Of a stretch of 64,000 nucleotides of DNA, positions 1 through 10,720 are shown piece after piece. The notes under the pieces were generated by a model. The model did not search any database. It saw only the letters and a program-made list of their open reading frames with translations, and had not been told where the DNA came from. Both the position numbers and the translations under genes were made by a program. Source of the DNA: Apodospora peruviana (taxonomy: Eukaryota > Ascomycota > Sordariomycetes > Sordariales > Lasiosphaeriaceae); NCBI GenBank assembly GCA_033439685.1, contig JAUEDM010000001.1, forward strand, positions 7,316,001 to 7,380,000, in the 5' to 3' direction. Position 1 is the first letter of the stretch; each line of letters starts with the position of its first letter.

Positions 1-192
1 GATCAGGCTCGGGATCAGGCTCGGGATCAGGCTCGGGATCAGGCTCGGGAACAGGTGCTGGATCAGGCTCGGGATCAGGTTCTGGAGCGGGATCCGGAGC
101 AGGTGCTGGATCAGGCTCGGGATCAGGCTCGGGATCAGGCTTGGGATCAGGCTTGGGATCAGGCTTGGGATCAGGCTCGGGATTAGGCTCCG
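1..192. repeat. 12-bp coding minisatellite (GGATCAGGCTCG type)
   Basis: A 12-base unit, GGATCAGGCTCG and close variants (TTGG, CTGG, AACAGG), is repeated head to tail from the window edge to about base 190. It is in frame and encodes Gly-Ser-Gly-Ser/Leu. The unit length is a multiple of three, so copy-number change would lengthen or shorten the protein without a frameshift. The true 5' end of the array lies outside the window. Confidence 0.9.
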
Positions 193-1349
193 GTGCCAGT
201 GCATGCCCTCCTGCCGGTAACGGTGGAAACACCGGTGGCTCTGGTGATGGATCTGGTAATGGCTACGGAGCGGGCAATGGCAATGGCAACGGGAATGGAG
301 CTGGCCAGCCTGTCGCACCTCCGCCGGCAACAGTTACGGTACTCATCACAGGAGCAGGTTCGGGGTCAGGTTCTGGCGCTGGCGCAAACCCTCCTTCTGG
401 CAGCGGTGGTAATGGCGGAAATCCTGGTGGCAATGCTGCAGGCTCTGGAGCCGGCGCTGGTCTCGGCAACGGAGGGTCACCCAATGGCCTCGGCAATGGA
501 AACGGGAACGGCAATGGCTTGGGGAATGGCAACGGAATGGACTGTGGCAACAATGGAGCCGGTTCTGGTAACGGCAATGGCAACGGCAACCCCACTGGCA
601 ATGGGAATGAGAATAGCAATGGAAATGGTGGTGCTGGGTCTGGCATGGGCGGTGGTGCCGGCGCTCCATGCCCATCTCCGGCCCAGATGCAAGGTCCGTT
701 TGTGGAAACAGTCATCATCGTCGGATCCCCAAGTCCCGAGGCCATTGTGCCAACCACATGCCCTTCAACCGCAGCACAACCGGCCCATGCGGTTGTGACT
801 GTCGTCGAGACGGTCGCTCCTCCGCCGCCTTTTCCTCCGCAGCCGCCAGCTCCCGCTCCTTTCCCACCGGCCCCTTTTCCTGCAGCGGCGGCTCCAGCTT
901 CTCCTCTGCCCATGGCGCCACCACTGTACGGTCCTCCTCCAGCTACATACCTCGACGTGGTTGGTGCGGCCGTCAACTTGAACACCCCAGAAGCGACCTC
1001 GTTTCTCACTGTCACCCTGTATTTGCCATCAGCTCCCCAACGAGACGGACCCAGCGGCTATGGCTCATCGCCATCAGGTCCAAGTCCAAGTGGTGGTGTC
1101 GGTGGAACTGCACCCGGCAGTGGTACTCCCGGAACAAACCCTGGCGACGGAAGTGGTGGATCGGCTCCCGGAAGTGGAGCGGGTGCTTCGGCGTCAGCCG
1201 CGCCCGGCTTTTCCTCTTCCCCTCGAAGCACTGCGGCGCCAGCACAAGTCACAGGATCCCTGGCGGACAGACGCGGGCCATCTTTGTCACTCTTAATCAT
1301 CTCTTCTCTGGCTCTCGGCCTCTTACAGGCTGCCATCTTTTTACCCTAG
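1..1349 (+). CDS. Gly/Ser/Asn-rich GPI-anchored cell wall protein, 5'-truncated
   Basis: The frame is open from base 3 to the TAG at 1347-1349, giving 448 residues without a start codon, so the gene begins upstream of the window. The first ~190 bases are a near-perfect 12-bp tandem repeat encoding Gly-Ser-Gly-Ser/Leu. Gly-Asn repeats follow, then a Pro/Ala-rich block (about bases 810-930), then a Ser/Gly-rich tail. The last ~17 residues (ISSLALGLLQAAIFLP region) are hydrophobic and follow a small-residue and basic stretch, which fits a GPI-attachment signal. The expected location is the plasma membrane or wall surface. Cysteines are few and no catalytic domain is visible, so a structural or adhesin-like role is inferred, not shown. 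The antisense and other-frame ORFs here are shadows of the repeat. Confidence 0.75.
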   Translation, partial: SGSGSGSGSGSGSGSGTGAGSGSGSGSGAGSGAGAGSGSGSGSGSGLGSGLGSGLGSGSGLGSGASACPPAGNGGNTGGSGDGSGNGYGAGNGNGNGNGAGQPVAPPPATVTVLITGAGSGSGSGAGANPPSGSGGNGGNPGGNAAGSGAGAGLGNGGSPNGLGNGNGNGNGLGNGNGMDCGNNGAGSGNGNGNGNPTGNGNENSNGNGGAGSGMGGGAGAPCPSPAQMQGPFVETVIIVGSPSPEAIVPTTCPSTAAQPAHAVVTVVETVAPPPPFPPQPPAPAPFPPAPFPAAAAPASPLPMAPPLYGPPPATYLDVVGAAVNLNTPEATSFLTVTLYLPSAPQRDGPSGYGSSPSGPSPSGGVGGTAPGSGTPGTNPGDGSGGSAPGSGAGASASAAPGFSSSPRSTAAPAQVTGSLADRRGPSLSLLIISSLALGLLQAAIFLP

Positions 1350-3384
1350 ATCCGACTACCACGACTTCCCAGCATCTTGTGTTCTCATTTTCTCCTTTGT
1401 TATGTGCATCTTCTTAGGTTCGAGTTTTAAAGAACGGGGACGGATTCCTTTCATGTCGATTATTGTGGCGGTTACGAGATACATGTATATGAAATGGCCC
1501 ACTATGCTATTGTATGATACTAGAACAGAAGATAACGGCATCGGCGAGGAATAACCTCAATTTGGTGGTTCTAGACTTGATTCACGTGGGCATAGAGAAG
1601 TATTGTGGCAACAGACCAGATAAACTGTTCATTATTACTTGTGCGCCTTCTCATAGCTCTCTTCTTGTCGGCAAGGTGAAATTGTTCTCTCAGTAGGCCT
1701 GGAGCAATGTTTTTTGCTACCCCGTACCTCCCCGGTACGAGCATGGTTTTGCGCGTGTGCATGTAAATCAGCTTGGATATCAATATCTTTTGGAGTAATG
1801 GAAGGTCATTTCTCGTCACATCTGCTTACTCGAAGCAGTCGAATGGGCAGGTGAAACAATACCCTTGTTGTCGGTAATGAGACTGGAAAGGGTATTGATT
1901 TTGATGCGAGTCAGCCAATCAGATCCGTACGCCAGCAGCTGGCCAGGCACTGGTGGGTGATTCTCTGCCGGCCCGGTCGCCAGACGTCTCCACTGCCGGA
2001 CGACACTCCACTTGAGCCCACCAAGGAAAAGCCGAATTATTATGTAAGCAGTATCGAATATTTAACGTCAAAAACTTTTGTTTCCCCTAATAAGCTGGTT
2101 CCCTTCTTCTCATCATCAGCCAGCGAGCTGCAAACAATGACGACCTCAACCCGAACGTTTCCGCGCCGAGAGACTTGGATAGTATTTGTGCCTCGGTAGC
2201 GCAAAGAACTTCAAGCCCAAATGGATTGACATGAGGGAGGGTTGTGAAGCGATTCGGTCGTCGTTGGACACTGGACTGGGGGAATTGAGTTCGGATCTCT
2301 CTCACTCTTACCGGTAGTTGTTGAGAAAGAAAGATCTGGCCTCGGCATTCCAATCTTATGGTACGTTTTGTTTTCTCTGCGCTACTCTGTCTTTTCAACA
2401 CCCCAACCAATATCATGATGAGAGTAATTTGCGATTGATACCGTCTCGGTGGCTCACTTTCGCCGGTGAGCTAAACCAGGCGGACAAATGATAGTCAATT
2501 CTTACATATTCTGAAACTTTCCTTTCAAACCTTTTTGTTATTTATAACCCGACAATGGTTTTGCGCACAGTTTTTTGCTAACTTGTGCAATAAAGATTTT
2601 CCTACAGATACCCGTGTAACGATCTTTTCTCTACTTTTGCTCATGCAATTGTGCGCCGTGTGGGACATCGTCCTATGTATATTGAAGAGGACGCAACCGA
2701 GGTGTTTCTTGACTGATCCTTGGCGGGGTTGTGTGGAAAATATCGCTTTGTCCACGACAGGCCCCGTCCCAATAACGCAGATACGGTAGGGTTCGTTGCG
2801 TCGAGGGTTTTGGTTTGGAGTCCTACTCCGTAGATATCGGGTTTCGATTATTTTGCGATCCCTTGTCATACCTTTAGAACCCAGCTCGACAGCTTGGAAA
2901 ATTAAAATACAGTTCATTCTAGAATGCCAGTTAATTAATTGTTCTGGAGCCCGTATGACCTTCCAGTACGGGTTATTCCAAAAGAATCTCGGGTTCCAAG
3001 TTAATTACATGTACGTGCAACACCATGCTCGCGCCACGGAGGTACGAGGTAACTCCCATCCAGACCAACAAAACGAACGAACCGTTTTCCCACCATGCCA
3101 CGCCCGAAAGAAACATACGACATTTTTGTGATACCAACATGCGCAGAGATACCGATCGTAAGCCGACTACTAAACCAATAGATGGTCCCATCACAAAAAG
3201 AGACCCATCACAAAAAGAGACAAGAAACATAGAAGCATCGCCTTTTGAAGAGACGCCATCGAATCGCTAAGCAAACCCTTACCTCGCAGTCCCGATATTC
3301 CAAACCAGACAGGTAGCTAGACAGAACTTCCCAGATTATCATAAAACGCCAACAAAAAGAGCAGAAGCAGAAAAGAAGAGAAAA
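1350..3384. other. Noncoding interval, convergent gene ends
   Basis: This 2.0 kb lies between the 3' ends of the wall-protein gene and the transcription-factor gene. It should hold both 3' untranslated regions. Only short ORFs without recognisable domains, codon bias or splice support occur. At 3179-3222 there is a short direct repeat of a CCATCACAAAAAGAGAC-type unit. Confidence 0.6.
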
Positions 3385-6300
3385 TCACTGCGAATTCTCG
3401 CTTGCCGCCCTAGAGGGCCTCCCAGCTGGCCCGCTCCCGAGATCCCTCAAGAGATTCACCAGACTCTCCACCAGCGGCGGCAGTGGCTCAGTGCTCACGG
3501 GGAAATTCTCCCTAAACAAGCTCCTCCCGACCGCGAGCGCCATGCCTGGGTTACTCAGAGCTTCCACACCGCCGCCGCCGCCGGTGCCGCCACGGCTGTC
3601 ACTTTCACCATGCAGACTTTGGTGTTGATGGTGATGATGCTGCTGCTGGTCTCGCTGCTGCAATATGTTTCCACTTACATTCAGCCCAGGGACACCCCTA
3701 TTCAGTTGTAAAAAAGCCCGCGTCTCCTTGGTCTCCTCGCCATCCAGTACAACGAGAGACGATGTCTGTTGTGGGTGGTCAGAGTCCATCAGCAATGGCG
3801 CCCGCCTGCCCCCGCCGTCCGCATCCGCATGGTTGTTGCTAGCCTGTCGTGAACACGACAACAGGCCATACACCCAGAGCGTGAGCGTGGCAAAGTACAC
3901 GGCCATAGCATTGAACCCTTTCAGCGACGTAGGCGGGAGTTTCCTCGCATTGTGCAGCACCTGCCCGGCGTGCCAGACGGCGTACCTCGCCTCGGGGTTC
4001 TGCGCCCAGCCTTCGTCCAGCAATACGGCCGCTCTTCTGGCTTCCTCCTCGCCCGCTTTCCCGGCAAACTTTTGCAAATCGTCAAGGGAGACGTGGAGGG
4101 TCATCATGAGGAGCTCGGCCACGATGGCCAGGTTGGCTGTCGGCAGTTTGCGGGAGGTGTAAATGATGGTAGAAAATTCGCCTAAATCGCGGTAAAGCTC
4201 TTGGTGTTGCGACTTGAGCAAGAGCCTGTGGGTATGATTTCGCTGGTTGTTGCTGGCGTGGTTGTTGTTGTTCCACCCCCCGGTATTGTGAGGTTGGTAG
4301 AACCTGACACCTTCACGATAGGCAGCAATTTGCCCCCAGAATCCGTGTAGTAGGGTCATGTGGCAGAGGTCGGGATCAACATCTTGGGCCAACTCGTCAA
4401 GGACGCTGACGCAATGCATCACTTCGGCAACACGCGGTAGGGGTTGATCTGCTGGAAGAGGGCGTTTTGCTAGGTAAATGTCGCGCCAAGCTTCGGCAGA
4501 CCGCGCCTTCCACAGGTCCCGTGCGGCTGGTAGACAGAAAGAGAGCTCGGTGAAGGACATGAGGGGATTTTTCTGTAGGCTGATCGATGACTGCACGTCA
4601 TGAAAGAAGATATGAAGGACGAGTCTAGGCAGAACCATTGAATTAGCTCGCTGTCTCGCAGGCTCTAGCAGGGAGATGCCTTGCCTTTTGTACGATTCCC
4701 TCGTGATGAACTTCTGCCATTTTGCTTCCAAGGCCTCGGGCGAGTCGGAGCGCAGAGGAAGTATCGAAGGGGTATCTGGAGGCTGCGTGAAAACACCTGC
4801 TCGGCGCAGCATCTTAATTCGCGATATGTCAGTTGACAGCCTTCAGGTGGAAGACCGAGATAAGAACGTACAGTCATCAAAGGCTGTAGGAAGCTCTCTG
4901 CTAGTTCTGTCCTGCGTTTAAAGCCACTCCAGATGCCAATATCCAAATTCAGCATGTACATTTGAAGACACTCGAGACGGCGGGTGTTAGAATTACTGCT
5001 TTCAAACTAAATAAAGACTGTATTAGTTACTGAACACTTCCCACATCATGATGATTTCGCAAGGACGCCTTACAATTGTGACGTGGCGAACCCTAACGAT
5101 TTCCTGCAGAGCGAGTCCAAACTGCCACACAGATGGCATAGAAATGAACGAGGCGCCATGTGCTATCATGACGCCTAACAGCTCTGGAAGTGTATCTTGG
5201 GGCTTGAAGGAGGGCGAGTGTACCCAGCTGTCGATTTGGTATTCGTCATTCAGTAAGTGAACATGCAAGAGATAGTTGAGAAGGTCTAGGGATGGGAAGG
5301 ATGGCACATGGATTGTGTCCTTTAGTGATGCTAGCACAATGGCAAAAAGACGATCTCTGGTCGCAGTTGTAAGCTTTAGTTTGCTGGTTGATCTTATCAG
5401 CGGCCGATCTATGGGGAGAGCATGAGAGAACGCATCCTCGTCCATCTGCAATCCTTCGGTATCCCTCCGTACATAGTCGGTCTGTTGCGGCTCCCACAGC
5501 CATGGCGACCGCTTGAAAGCAGCATGACGTCGCGCAGTGTCCTGGTGCGCCCGACTTGCTGACTTAGAGGTTGTGTTTACGGAAGAGTGCGGGCTCGTGT
5601 CATGGGAGTCGAACTGGGGCACCGCAAAGCCTTCAAAATTCAGGTCCCATGAAGTAAAGTCCACGTCCGGGAAGAAGTTGTTGGTTTGGTTAAAGTAAAC
5701 CATGTCGTTGGCAAGCCCATCGAGCATGGATTGGTCTGGCAAGACGTCATTGAAGTTGGTGATGGCGACGCCGGCGTGAGAAACTGATTTCCCAGCGGAT
5801 TGGGAGTTATTAGGATCGATACCATAACCACTTGATACGGTGAAGGTGTTTGTCGTCATGCCAGCAGACGTAGGGCCATCTTCCACAACTGACGGCGACT
5901 GGACCGAGTTCGCTTCCGGGTTGTCAGCAACATAGTATCATTGCAATGGGAGATCTGATTGGATCACCTACCATCGGATGCCGTCCGGTACTGCAGAGCT
6001 TTCTTTGGCGTGGTCTCGCACGGCAGATTCTTGGTACGGCACCGGGAGCAGGGCTTTTGGTCGTCACACTTGGCCTTGGATGCGGCGCAGTTGTGGCAAG
6101 CTTCGGCTGCCCGATCGCTCCGCCGTATTATGGTCCGGCCCTTTCCATCGCCATCCCTATCATGGGTGGTCTCGTGGCGGGTGAGCAGGTCCCTAGGGAT
6201 GGCCACGTCAACGGAACGGAACGGTGGGGGAGCCGGGGTGGGGGGGCGGGAGCGATGGGACCACCTGGCAAGGCTGACGTGGAGATGCGATTAAGGCAGA

Positions 6301-6657
6301 GAATGAATGGGTTGCTACCTACGCGCGATTGAACCTCTTTTGGCAGCGTGAGCACTGGTACTGTCTCGCATTTTCATGGGACCTCATGTGACGGGTGAGG
6401 TGGTCGGCGCGTTCGTAGACCCGTCGGCACAGGTGGCAGACATGGCTGGCACCGGCACCGGTCGACGATGACGACGGAGTCGCGTCCGTCTTTGGCCGCT
6501 TCAGGCGCGATTGTTCGCCCTCCAGCTGCTGGTGGTGGTGGTGCGGCTGGCCCTGCGGCGCGGCCGGATTGGCGGTCATGGGGACGGGAAAGGCGGACGA
6601 GAGCAGCAAATCGGAGCCTGCAGCGTCGCACAGGATGTCAATCCCATTTTGCTCCAT
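3385..6657 (-). CDS. C2H2 plus Zn2Cys6 fungal transcription factor
   Basis: Five exons (6657-6323, 6192-5972, 5912-5074, 5006-4872, 4812-3385) join in phase to 985 residues. Two C2H2 fingers (C74-H94 and C102-H122) are followed directly by a C6 binuclear cluster (C144, C147, C154, C160, C163, C170). The first splice junction falls inside finger 2 and rebuilds FNRADLLTRHETTH exactly, which supports the model. The middle and C-terminal parts show the fungal-specific regulatory homology region, including the conserved WSGFKRRTELAESF and TMLRRAG segments across exons 4-5. The first ATG before the fingers was chosen as the start. Proteins with this double DNA-binding head are nuclear regulators in Pezizomycotina. 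The target genes cannot be read from sequence, and no neighbouring pathway suggests one. The far C-terminus is Ser/Gly/His-rich and probably disordered. Confidence 0.92.
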
Positions 6658-7213
6658 CGTTATCACCAACAGCGCCGGCGCGGTGGGGTGAAGCGGATTG
6701 AGACCTTGACGAGTCCAAGAGATGCAGCTGCCAGCCCGAGAGGCGCCCAACAACACTCGACAATTGACATGGAACTGGTGACTGTGAGCGGCATGATTGT
6801 GGAGGGAGGACCCGTGGGGCCGGGCAGACTAATCTCAAACAGCACTAACAGTGGCGATTGCCGTGCAGCTTCCGAGATTCTTTCCAATTGGCTGGCTTTT
6901 CTCCGAACCATTTAGTGCGCCTTGGCAGCGGGACGGGACGTTCACGTTGCTCCGCAAGCCTGGGAAAGGGGTTGCAAAAGCTTCCAAACAAACCTGGAAC
7001 TCGACTTGGCATGTTAACTGAGGTGCCTATCCGATTTTGCTTTTACACACCAACTGATCGAAGACTGGCAGATTTATGGATTGTTCCTGACAAGTCAGCG
7101 CCCCAGAGGGATCGCCACTGATATCCGCATCTCCCAGGAAAACACAGAAATCTTCACAACGACGAATCATGTCCCCCATAAGCTATTCTTCAGATTCCTC
7201 ATCAATCAACCAA
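6658..7213. other. Upstream region of the transcription-factor gene
   Basis: About 550 bp between the factor's start and a tRNA gene on the other strand. It should contain the factor's promoter and leader. No ORF here has domain or splice support, and no clear operator or motif cluster stands out. Confidence 0.5.
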
Positions 7214-7295
7214 GGCGTGGTGGCAGAGTGGTCTAATGCGCATGACTAGAAATCATGTCTCTTCGGAGGCGTCTGTTCAAATCAGGCCCACGTCG
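7214..7295 (+). tRNA. tRNA-Ser (anticodon AGA)
   Basis: The 82-nt sequence folds as a class II tRNA. It has a 7-bp acceptor stem (GGCGTGG with CCACGTC, one G-U pair), then discriminator G. The D arm contains AGTGGTCTAA. A 5-bp anticodon stem (CATGA/TCATG) encloses CTAGAAA, giving anticodon AGA. The variable arm is long and built around CTTCGG, as expected for tRNA-Ser. The T arm loop is TTCAAAT. No intron is seen. It decodes UCU, and UCC/UCA after inosine modification. Confidence 0.95.
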
Positions 7296-7802
7296 ATGAA
7301 TTCATGACTTTTGCATCTCCACTGGAACATACTATTTTGTTTGTTTTTATCCTTGATAATACCGAAACGGGCACTGTTTCTGTGTCCTGCTACCACCAGA
7401 TAACTGTATCGTATATTATATTGCTTACAGACAAACATAGACACACGAACACCTATATACCCTTCAATTTACCACCATTGTTCCGCCTTCCTTGCCGTCA
7501 GTCATAACTGCCAACAACGGTGTCAGTCTTGAACATGATATTAACCATTAGAGAGAGCGGCACGTTGTAGCACATGGAAGCTACCTACCTACTTACCCTT
7601 CATCCAGCGGCCACCGTATACGCCGTCCTGTCGTCCTGCCGTTCTTCTTTTGCTAAACATACATACCACTGAGTCCAATAATAAACATTGCATGTCTTCA
7701 ACCCTCGCACATGCGACTGTATACCATAGGGCGATGGGATATATGACCAACCGCCTGGAGTATATGTCGTACCGCAAATATCACCTTCTCATAAATCCGC
7801 GG

Positions 7803-7840
7803 TCTCTCTCTCTCTCTCTTTTTCTTTCTTTTTTTTATTT
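7803..7840. repeat. (CT)n microsatellite and T-rich tract
   Basis: Eight CT dinucleotides run directly into a T/C-rich stretch. It is a simple sequence in noncoding DNA. Confidence 0.9.
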
Positions 7841-8345
7841 TAATGTAGCAAAGCCCAGTCAATGTGAAAATTAGTGTTTACCCGGGACAGGGGACAGGGC
7901 TGACACCAGGTAGTCACGGAAACCACCTTGAACAGGCCAAAAGGATACACAGAACTATTACAATAGTCAAGATGTGTAGGGTTATTTCAATAAATAACTC
8001 GATAGCTTTATCCAACTAATAAATCAGCTCGGGTATCCAATAAGTGATATAAAAAAGAGGAAACAGTTTGTGCCTGTCCGTCGCGACCAAAAAAAGCATC
8101 CTAATCCTAGAGCGCCCGCTCACCCACCCCATTGAAATGGTGACGCCAGGGAGATGCAGATGAACCGAAACCGTGGCCTCCCTAATTCGAGTGCAAGTGA
8201 TATCCCCAGGAAAAGAGAAGACAAGAAACCAAGATATGATATCCCGCGCTCGTCTGCTATTTTGAGGGCGCATAACCCAGAGTAAAACAAAACGCTCTGC
8301 TTGCTCACTCGCCTTGTATACCCCAAAAAGAGGCCAACCAAATTC

Positions 8346-8367
8346 AAAAAAAAAAAAAAAAAAAAAA
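8346..8367. repeat. A22 homopolymer
   Basis: Twenty-two consecutive A on the + strand in noncoding DNA. No target-site duplication or upstream retroposed gene is evident, so a plain homopolymer is the simplest reading. Confidence 0.9.
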
Positions 8368-8457
8368 GAAAACGTCCAATAAAGGTACCCAAAAACGAAA
8401 TTAAAAAGCCATATTCCCAAGTTAAATGATCTGACCTCGGGGTATCAATCACTCTCA

Positions 8458-10720
8458 TCATCTGATCGTCTTATCAATCCTCACAAACAGCTGCCCCTGG
8501 TGAGTAGGCCGCCGTGTGATCGGATGGTAAAGATCAACCCAGCGGTACCCCTGCTGCAGCCGATCGAGGCGGATACAAGCCCAGCAACTTAACGCGTCAC
8601 GAAAGTTCGTGTTCGAGGTGTCTTCGACTTTGAACCTATTTGATGAAAAGACATGGTTAGTTTCAAACTTAAAAAAAAACGGATAAGAGAGCTTCGGACT
8701 TACCTAACAAAGCTCAACTGCTCCAGGACATTGCTAACTTCCATAAACTTCACCTCCACCCCATTCTTCCCCCAGTCTGGGTTACTTCCCTCAGCAGCCG
8801 GAGTCTCCTGCACATATTCGATCGCCTTCATCGGCTGCGGTGAGTGCTTGCCATTACAACCATTGCTACCACTACTACCATGTTGATGCGAGTGCGGCTT
8901 CTCGACGTGCAGCTCAACTTTCACGTGCGGCCGAAAATGCTTATTGTTCCCAAAACCCACACCGCTAGCCGTCTTGCGCTCCTCAGGCGGCGGGAGATAC
9001 TGGGCGGCGAGTATGGTGATGCGCAGGTTGATGGTCCGCCTGGGCACGTTGTCGAAGTTGAACTCGTCTTTGGAAAGAAAGCCGGGCGGCTTGAGGACCC
9101 AGCCGTTGGTGTCGGCGAACATACCGTCGTTGATCATCATCCCCTCGTCCGACTTCTGCCAGTTCATTGCCACCATCTGCACGCCGCGACGCCAGTGGAA
9201 AGACGGGTCCGGGTTACTACTGTCGACGCGCAGGCCTTTCGGGTAGATGCGCATGAAGAAGTTACGGTTGTGGAGGAAGAGCTGATTGCAGATGGAGTCC
9301 TTCTTGGCCTGCACCAAGCTCGTGAAGCGGTCTTCACTCAAGCTGAAGATGTGGCTCGGCGTCCGCGAGGACAGAGATTTTTGGTCCTCAAAGTGCTCGC
9401 TGTGGGTGTAGATGGCTAGCTTAGCGAGCATGTCGCAGATGGGTGGTTTGGCGTTCACCGGGTTGATCTGGAGGGTCCGGCCCCGCTCTGCGGCTTCCGG
9501 GTCGACCGTGCTATCGTCTAACCGCTTCACCTTGATCAGTATCTTTTTGGTTAGTTCGTCGAGCAGCGGCTGCCGCTGGTGGTGGTCGAAGTGGTCAAAC
9601 GGCTCGTCGAGGAGGAGCCCCTCCCACTCTTCCTTCATAATCTCCACCATGATTTCCTGCTGCTCGCGGTCGGCGCCAACTTCGAGACTGACGATCAAAG
9701 GCAGAGGATTTGTCTCGAAAGCACTCTCGGCGATAGCCTTGCAAACTTCCCGGAACGGTACTGTCGAGGTCATGGTGCCATGGTGATATACTATGGGCTC
9801 GGTCCTATTCTGTGTCTTGGAGGAGTCTCTGGACTGCTGCTCCTGCTGCTCCAGCCGCTCCGTCAAATCCTTTTGGTCGAGAGGGTCGAGAGTGGTTGAG
9901 CTGTCAAGAGTCGTTGATGGCGCTTGAGATGGAGGCAAAGCCGGTTGGCTCGTACTAGGAGTCCGGCTGTGACGACCCGTCCTATCGGATATCGCCTGCT
10001 TAACGGACTCGAGCGTCTCAACAATGGATGTGGACGAGAGGTGGCGCCTGTGTTCGGGATGGGGGGATTTGGAGGTACTGCGCGAGGGCGTCCCGTTCCA
10101 AACGTCGATTTCGATACACCTACACCCGCCCTTTAGGACAGCCCGGTATGCGTCAGCCGAGCTTTTGGAGGCGAGCTGGTTACCTTCCAAGTAGGTGTTG
10201 TGGCTGCTACTGATAAAATAGTTGCTGATGGGGTGGGATAGGTCGTTTTCGTCGGCACGCAGCTTTCGTACGGCTCGCCAGGCGGCCTCGTTCCTGCTCC
10301 AGACATAGTGAAACTCCTGTAGGGAGTAGTGTTTGTGGTGCAGCGGTTCGGGGGCAGCGATGCCCTGTATTGTTGTCATGAAGCTGAGGAAAATGTCGCG
10401 AGAGAGCTTCTCGTGGCTGCCGCGCAGGGTGTCGTATACGCGCTCGACCTGCTGTCTCACCGACTCGTTACACATCACCCACTCCTTGTTGGCGTTCACA
10501 GCTAGGGCGCCAATGAGCATCGGGGCCAGCCATGCCGACTTTGGGTCGTTGGGGGTACCCCATCGGAATGTCGTTTTCCTCCGAAAGAAGTTGGGCTTCT
10601 TTTTCCTTTCCTCCCGCTCTATCTTGAACTATTTTGTCAGTGCCAGACAGGTTAGCATACGCAGAAACCAGCCATACTCGACTCTTTCTCTGGCGCAGAC
10701 TCACCTTAAAGCACATCATC
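8458..10720 (-). CDS. Phosphoinositide-specific phospholipase C
   Basis: Three exons (10720-10706, 10628-8704, 8635-8458) give 705 residues. The enzyme hydrolyses PtdIns(4,5)P2 to IP3 and diacylglycerol at membranes. The X domain holds FISSSHNTYLEGN (catalytic H148) and the EIDVW motif (E178, D180). The second catalytic His lies in IVYHHGTMTS (H287). The Y domain includes IYPKGLRVDSSN and GVQMVAMNWQ, and a C2 domain ends the protein. Exon 3 restores the C2 end (SCWACIRLDRLQQGYRWVDL) in phase. About 106 residues, rich in Ser/Thr/Gln, separate D180 from H287 where metazoan enzymes have about a dozen. The first exon codes only five residues (MMCFK). The splice is well formed (GTGAGT, GCTAAC branch), but extra upstream exons with a PH-type region cannot be excluded. 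Confidence 0.93.

Larger units (their letters stand above)
7296..8457. other. Noncoding interval with simple repeats
   Basis: This stretch between the tRNA and the 3' end of the phospholipase gene holds no supportable gene. It contains a (CT)n tract with a T-rich extension at about 7803-7840 and a run of 22 A at 8346-8367. The part nearest 8457 is probably the 3' untranslated region of the phospholipase transcript. Confidence 0.6.

Noticed and set aside
263..1015. 250-codon minus-strand ORF, Pro/Ala-rich
   Set aside because: It is the antisense shadow of the Gly/Ser repeat protein. The low stop frequency follows from the repeat composition.
8346..8367. A22 run as evidence of a retroposed transcript
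   Set aside because: No target-site duplication and no retrocopied coding sequence adjoin it. A simple homopolymer is sufficient.
8844..9786. Plus-strand ORFs of 100-191 codons
   Set aside because: They lie antisense to the phospholipase C catalytic exon, whose frame has clear catalytic motifs.
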